Assembly: GCA_002298965.1 (NCBI GenBank) | Contig: DBMN01000367.1 | Span: 1-21,575 of the forward strand | DNA: 21,575 bases | Reading direction: 5' to 3' | Source of the DNA: Rhizobiales bacterium UBA697 | GTDB taxonomy: Bacteria; Pseudomonadota; Alphaproteobacteria; Rhizobiales; Ancalomicrobiaceae | Shown here: positions 17,826 to 21,575 of the stretch, piece after piece | Numbering within the stretch: the stretch's first letter is position 1 | How the letters are laid out: every line of letters begins with the position of its first letter | The notes under the pieces: model-generated | Database searches by the model: none | What the model was told of the DNA's origin: nothing | What the model saw: only the letters and a program-made list of their open reading frames with translations | Program-made: the position numbers and the translations under genes

Positions 17826-19493
17826 TCAACTGCACCCGTCGCTGCCGAGAACCGGTTTGCCCGTCTCCTCCGAATAGATGCAGGCGTCTCCCGGATCGCC
17901 GTCGGGCACCGGCACTCCCTTCAACAGGAGGAATCGCTCCACTCGCGAACCGAACATCGCGCCCGGCAGACGGATCTTCTGCCGAATGAGGTATTCGCCC
18001 GAGGCGTTGCGCGCCAACGCTCCGCTGGCCACCAACTGCGCGACACCGGCCAAGCCGGGTAGGATCTCGTAGGCCGAGACGGGGCGGCTGGCGACCACCG
18101 TCTTCGGGTCGATGGCCATGACGCCGGCGGGGTGCGCCCACCTGACCTTCTGGGCGAGCGTGGCGTCGGTCACGTCGAAGAGCCGACCGCCGAAGATCGC
18201 GAAGGACTGGCTGCTGTCGCGGACGGACACGCTCGGGGCGCCCTCGCGGGGGAGCACGTCGAAGTCGCCGCCGGGGACCCTGACGGCGGTCATCGTGTGG
18301 GTGGCGACGACGAGCGGCTCTCGGTCGGTGGCGGCGCGAATGTTGCCGGCGACCTTGCTGGCCTCGATCGACGGCGCGACGGTGAAGGCCTGGACGCACC
18401 GCGGCGCGAACATGACGCGATCGGCCGGTAGACCGGAGACGCCGGCGATCGTGTCGGTCGCCTGCGCATCGGAGACGTGCGCCGAGATCACGACGGCGCG
18501 TTCGATCCGTTCGACCGCGCCGGTGAACCGCCAGATGATCGGCTTGCCGCTGAGCAGCACGAGCGAGACCGGAGGCGTTCCCGGCTCGACGACGACGGTC
18601 GCAGCCTCGACCTCGCGGGACTGAGACTCGATCGTCGCCGAGGACAGGGCCTGGCTTTCGCTGACCGACACCAGCAAGAACGCCGCCTCCGGCGACGGCC
18701 GCGGCCATTGGCAGGCAGGGACCTCGCGTGCCGCGGCACGGCGCCGTTGCTCCTCGTCCGCGGTGCGCCGACGTTCGGCGTTGATCGCCTTGATCCGTTC
18801 GGCGCGGCGCAGCGTCGAGGCGTCGATCTCGGCCTTCGTCAGCCGTCCGTCGCCGTCCGCGTCGATCTCTCGCGCCCGCTCCTCGACCAGTTCGACGAAG
18901 GTCTTTTCCGAAACGCCCTCGGACGTGCCGGCGTACTCGAGGAGTTCGATCATCACCGCCTCCATCCCACCGACCTGTCCCGTCCCGTCGACCGCCTTGC
19001 GCGCCGCGGACAGGATCTCGGAGAACGTGACGCGGCCGTCATGGTCTAGGTCGATCGCCATCAGCGTCCGGATGCGATCCTCGAAGGTCTCGTCGGTCGT
19101 CCCGACCAGGGCCGCGCGCGGCCCCTTGACGCGTCGCTCGTAGGCGAGGATCGAGCGGAGTTCGGCTTCGGTGACGACGCCGTCGCCGTCGAGGTCGTAC
19201 TGGAAGACGTTCATCTGCGCTCCGGCGCGCACGATCGCCTTGGACACCTGATCGGCGAAGCGCCCATCCGCCGCGTTCACCTGGCCGTTCCCGTCGACGT
19301 CACTGCGCGAGAACAGCGCCCGCGCGCGCTCGATCACCGCCGTCACCGTCGAATCGGCGCCGAAGAGGCCACGAAAGATCCGGGGCGGGTCTCGATCGAG
19401 ACGGGAGACTTCGGCCGCACCGACCACGCCCGGCACGAGCAGTGCCGACACGACCGTCAGCGCACCGAACAACAAAACCCGACCAATCGACAT
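17826..19493 (-). CDS. secreted four-EF-hand protein with unrecognised C-terminal domain
   Basis: 555 aa from ATG 19493, with TGAGGGG seven bases upstream. Residues 1-27 are a signal peptide (VGAAE cleavage). Four canonical 12-residue EF-hand loops follow: 65-76 (DVDGNGQVNAAD), 100-111 (DLDGDGVVTEAE), 148-159 (DLDHDGRVTFSE) and 211-222 (DADGDGRLTKAE). A basic, Arg-rich helix covers ~228-257. The remaining ~295 residues contain several cysteines and a segment LVLLSGKPIIWRFTGAVERIERAVV, but I recognise no family. Calcium binding is very likely; a calcium-controlled adhesion or sensing role in the periplasm or outside is inference. It stands alone, with hairpins on both sides. Confidence 0.9.
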   Translation of the reverse strand: MSIGRVLLFGALTVVSALLVPGVVGAAEVSRLDRDPPRIFRGLFGADSTVTAVIERARALFSRSDVDGNGQVNAADGRFADQVSKAIVRAGAQMNVFQYDLDGDGVVTEAELRSILAYERRVKGPRAALVGTTDETFEDRIRTLMAIDLDHDGRVTFSEILSAARKAVDGTGQVGGMEAVMIELLEYAGTSEGVSEKTFVELVEERAREIDADGDGRLTKAEIDASTLRRAERIKAINAERRRTADEEQRRRAAAREVPACQWPRPSPEAAFLLVSVSESQALSSATIESQSREVEAATVVVEPGTPPVSLVLLSGKPIIWRFTGAVERIERAVVISAHVSDAQATDTIAGVSGLPADRVMFAPRCVQAFTVAPSIEASKVAGNIRAATDREPLVVATHTMTAVRVPGGDFDVLPREGAPSVSVRDSSQSFAIFGGRLFDVTDATLAQKVRWAHPAGVMAIDPKTVVASRPVSAYEILPGLAGVAQLVASGALARNASGEYLIRQKIRLPGAMFGSRVERFLLLKGVPVPDGDPGDACIYSEETGKPVLGSDGCS

Positions 19494-19598
19494 GGTTCGA
19501 CCCCTCACCTGCAGGAAAGCGGCGCGAGGATTGCACGCAATGATTACATCTCCATTTCCGGAGGCCGCGCATTCGGCCGAAAGCCGTCGTGACGTGAC

Positions 19599-19622
19599 GA
19601 GACCGCCCTCGCGGGCGGTCTC
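19599..19622 (-). terminator. hairpin after the SDR gene
   Basis: Perfect 10-bp stem GAGACCGCCC/GGGCGGTCTC with GCGA loop on the minus strand, 24 bp after the SDR stop. No T-run follows, so termination may be weak or it may protect the 3' end. The core matches the hairpin at 17766-17781. Confidence 0.5.
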
Positions 19623-19645
19623 TCCGGTCTCGTGGCGCGGAACGC

Positions 19646-20395
19646 TCAGCGGGCGGCGAGCGCGGCGAAGATCTCCGCCGTCTTGCCGTCGCGCTCGGCG
19701 TGGCGCAGCGGTTCGCAGCGACCGACGATCACCTCGGAAGGCGTCGGATCGCGGTCGAGGATCGCCATCACCTCGGCGATGAAGTCGGCGAGCGGCATGG
19801 CGCGCGGGTCGACCGCCTGCTGCGGGCCCATCAGCTCGGTCTGGACATAGGGCGGGGCGATCTCGATCGCCTCCACCGAGGTCCCCTTCAGCTGATGGCC
19901 GAGCGACATGGTCCAGGAATGCAGAGCCGCCTTGGTCGCCGAATAGGTCGGCGTCAGGGCGAAGGGCACGAAGGCCAGACCCGACGTGACGTTGAGGATC
20001 GCCGCGTCGGCCCTCGTCTCGAGATGCGGCAGCAGCGCCGCGGTGAGGCGGATCGGGCCGAGCAGATTGGTGGCGACGGTCGCTTCCGCCGTCGCCACGA
20101 AGGCGGGATCGCGCAGGTTCTCCGTCTGCATGATGCCGGCGTTGTTGACGAGGACGTTCAGCCCGGGGAAGCGGGCGACGACGTCCTTGGCGAAGGCTTC
20201 GATCGCCTGCGGGTCGGTCGCGTCGAGTTCGATCGCGGCGATGCCGGGATTGGCCGCGACGACCGCGTCGAGCGCGGCACGGCGACGGCCGGCGACGATC
20301 ACGGTGTTGCCGGCCGCATGGAAAGCTTCCGCCAGCGCCCGGCCGATGCCCGTGCCGCCGCCGGTGACGAGGATGGTGTTGCCGCTCTTCTTCAT
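19646..20395 (-). CDS. short-chain dehydrogenase/reductase (SDR)
   Basis: 249 aa from ATG 20395 with GGAG nine bases upstream; the frame is open beyond, but the Rossmann fold starts here. Classical SDR marks: cofactor loop TGGGTGIG (11-18), NNAG (84-87), catalytic Ser138, Tyr151 and Lys155 (YSATK). ARRR-like basic residues after the second strand (AGRRR, 36-39) suggest NADP(H). The pattern resembles DltE-type SDRs (LVTGGGTGIGRALA, SGLAFVP). It reduces a carbonyl or oxidises an alcohol; the substrate is unknown. It is divergent from an HxlR-type regulator across 122 bp, a common pairing in which the regulator controls the oxidoreductase. Confidence 0.9.
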   Translation of the reverse strand: MKKSGNTILVTGGGTGIGRALAEAFHAAGNTVIVAGRRRAALDAVVAANPGIAAIELDATDPQAIEAFAKDVVARFPGLNVLVNNAGIMQTENLRDPAFVATAEATVATNLLGPIRLTAALLPHLETRADAAILNVTSGLAFVPFALTPTYSATKAALHSWTMSLGHQLKGTSVEAIEIAPPYVQTELMGPQQAVDPRAMPLADFIAEVMAILDRDPTPSEVIVGRCEPLRHAERDGKTAEIFAALAAR

Positions 20396-20471
20396 CTGGA
20401 TGATCTCCGTCGAGCCCGGCGACGCGCTCTCGCGCCGGCTTCGGGCTTGCACGAAGGCAAGATGGGGGCGA

Positions 20472-20527
20472 CACTCTCCATTGGAAAGTATGCACCCGAA
20501 AGTTCGATAGTATCCCGATGGAGAGTG
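20472..20527. promoter_or_regulatory. inverted repeat at the SDR/hxlR divergent promoter
   Basis: CACTCTCCAT (20472-20481) and ATGGAGAGTG (20518-20527) are perfect 10-bp inverted copies 36 bp apart. The right arm covers the annotated ATG of the regulator and the GGAGAG that could serve a GTG at 20530. Between them lie related words GGAAAGTATG, CGAAAGTTC and GATAGTATCC. A regulator operator or an mRNA stem are both possible. Confidence 0.5.
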
Positions 20528-20937
20528 ATGTGGTCGACGCGAAACCCCTCGCCGCCTGCCCGATGGACGAGGCCTGCAGCCCGGAGGTCGAGGCGCTGGT
20601 GCGCGCGATCATCGGCCAGGTCGCCGACAAGTGGACGATGCTGATTCTCGAGACGCTCGAGGAGCGCGGCACGATGCGCTTCACCGAGATCGGCCGGGCG
20701 GTCGGCGACATCAGCCAGAAGATGCTGACCAAGACGCTGCGCGAGATGGAGCGCGGCGGGCTCGTCACCCGCACCGTCCATCCGGTGGTGCCGCCCCACG
20801 TCGACTATACGCTGACCGATCTCGGCAGCACGCTGGGCGCGGCCTTCTGCGGCGTGTGGGTCTGGGCGGCGGAGAACCGCGAGCGGATCGAGGCGGCGCG
20901 CGCCGCCTTCGATGAACGCGAAGACGCCCGGGGGTGA
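20518..20937 (+). CDS. HxlR-family winged-helix transcriptional regulator
   Basis: 139 aa. The HxlR fold is evident: CSPEVEALVRAIIGQVADKWTMLILETL, then RFTEIGRAVGDISQKMLTKTLREMERGGLVTRT (recognition helix and wing), HPVVPPHVDYTLTDLGSTLG. These small dimeric regulators often sense quinones, aldehydes or thiol stress through an N-terminal cysteine; Cys14 and Cys20 are candidates here, with another near 112. The start is unclear: ATG 20518 has no Shine-Dalgarno, while GTG 20530 has GGAGAG six bases upstream. It probably controls itself and the divergent SDR. Confidence 0.92.
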   Translation: MESDVVDAKPLAACPMDEACSPEVEALVRAIIGQVADKWTMLILETLEERGTMRFTEIGRAVGDISQKMLTKTLREMERGGLVTRTVHPVVPPHVDYTLTDLGSTLGAAFCGVWVWAAENRERIEAARAAFDEREDARG

Positions 20938-20977
20938 GCTAGCCCTTCCGCGAGATCGACGCCGGAGCGATCCGCTC

Positions 20978-21436
20978 TCAGCTCCGAGGAGCGCGGCGAA
21001 TCGCGACGAAGCTTCCCGTCAGGCGGCCGACGACGATGCCGGCGCAGGTCAGCACCGATCCGATCTCCAATCGCGCCCGCCCCTTGCGATCGAGCATCGT
21101 CAGGAACCGCGGCCATGCGCTCGGGTCGGCCAGTGCCGCGCGCGCCTCGAACGCCGACCCGATCGGCTTCTCGTAGGCCGTCTCGTTGCTCTGGATCACG
21201 ATCTCGCCGTCGCGGCCGGCGCCGGTCAGGCGAAGGTGCAGGACCGACCAGGCCGCGAGAATCGCCACCGCCGACGCGCTGCCCCCGAAGACCGTCTTCT
21301 TGTGATTGACGTTCGGCCCCAGCGGCGCCGTCAGAACGACGCCGTCGCCGTCCGCCGACACGACCGACACGCCCATCGCCGCCGACAGCGGGATCTGTGC
21401 GTGGAGATAGTCCTCCAGTGCCCGCTCGTCGAACAT
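20978..21436 (-). CDS. hotdog-fold thioesterase (YiiD C-terminal type)
   Basis: 152 aa from ATG 21436 with GAGGTGG close upstream; a GTG at 21442 is an alternative. The sequence matches the putative thioesterase domain found at the C-terminus of E. coli YiiD: LGPNVNHKKTVFGGSASAVAILAAWSVLHL (from ~39) is the hotdog helix with Asn44-His45 and FGG (50-52). It ends in a beta strand GRLTGSFVAI. It likely hydrolyses acyl-CoA or acyl-ACP thioesters; substrate unknown. It lacks the GNAT domain that precedes it in YiiD. Convergent with hxlR across 40 bp without a clear terminator. Confidence 0.87.
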   Translation of the reverse strand: MFDERALEDYLHAQIPLSAAMGVSVVSADGDGVVLTAPLGPNVNHKKTVFGGSASAVAILAAWSVLHLRLTGAGRDGEIVIQSNETAYEKPIGSAFEARAALADPSAWPRFLTMLDRKGRARLEIGSVLTCAGIVVGRLTGSFVAIRRAPRS

Positions 21437-21513
21437 CGCCACCTCGTCTCCGATCTCCGCGCCGCGACGCGGCGCGATCTGCTCGCCGCATCGAACGCCC
21501 TCGGCGAGGCACG

Positions 21514-21541
21514 AAAAAGGCGGCCTCTCGCGAGGCCGCCT
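21514..21541 (-). terminator. intrinsic terminator of a gene beyond the right edge
   Basis: Perfect 10-bp stem AGGCGGCCTC/GAGGCCGCCT with GCGA loop on the minus strand, followed by TTTTTCG. It must serve a minus-strand gene starting outside the window, since the thioesterase begins at 21436. Confidence 0.8.
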
Positions 21542-21575
21542 CTCGTAGATTCTACCGTGCCCGAAGGCGCCGATC

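Noticed and set aside
20965..20977. GAGCG-ATC-CGCTC as a terminator between hxlR and the thioesterase
   Set aside because: Five-bp stem, three-base loop and no T-run on either strand.

Overview
The window looks like a chromosomal segment of a GC-rich alphaproteobacterium, most likely of the Rhizobiales/Hyphomicrobiales type. This is inferred from gene content: an ATP12-type F1-ATPase assembly chaperone, propionyl-CoA carboxylase PccB/PccA, the alphaproteobacterial biotin transporter arrangement BioM-BioN-BioY, a short SpoA-type (FliN-like) protein, and an intergenic palindrome of a style common in that order. Coding density is high and almost everything is housekeeping. I see no phage, integrase, transposase or CRISPR array.

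Layout. 1-1330: a partial secreted Gly-rich protein (-), a small secreted protein (+), a bidirectional terminator and tRNA-Leu(GAG) (-). 1459-2876: a FliN-like protein (-), lipB (+) and acylphosphatase (-). 3095-7416: a minus-strand cluster pccB-pccA-HAD phosphatase. 7541-12623: a minus-strand block crcB, rluC, a second RluA-family pseudouridine synthase, a HAD hydrolase and an ATP12 chaperone; a plus-strand relBE-type toxin-antitoxin pair lies between the two pseudouridine synthases. 12778-14725: the biotin ECF transporter operon bioMNY (+). 14760-14883: a long nested palindrome between convergent operons. 14919-17631: the degP/htrA-rarA operon (-). 17826-19493: a secreted four-EF-hand protein with an unrecognised C-terminal half (-). 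19646-20937: an SDR oxidoreductase (-) divergent from an HxlR-type regulator (+). 20978-21436: a hotdog thioesterase (-). The right edge carries the terminator of a gene outside the window.

How parts fit together. BioMNY would import biotin, the covalent cofactor of PccA, so a biotin enzyme and its cofactor uptake system lie within 10 kb. LipB, acylphosphatase and the HAD phosphatases are general metabolism. The HxlR regulator probably controls itself and the divergent SDR. The most unusual DNA is the 402-bp gene-free interval between crcB and rluC (11820-12221): it holds eleven GANTC sites (the alphaproteobacterial CcrM methylation motif) in 316 bp, five of them in a 21-bp tandem repeat. Other points worth checking are the bioN-bioY stem-loop that covers the bioY ribosome binding site, the inverted repeat at the HxlR start, the recurrent GCGA-loop hairpins, and the EF-hand protein. 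I found no clear undescribed multi-gene system; the GANTC cluster and the EF-hand protein are the best candidates for something new.
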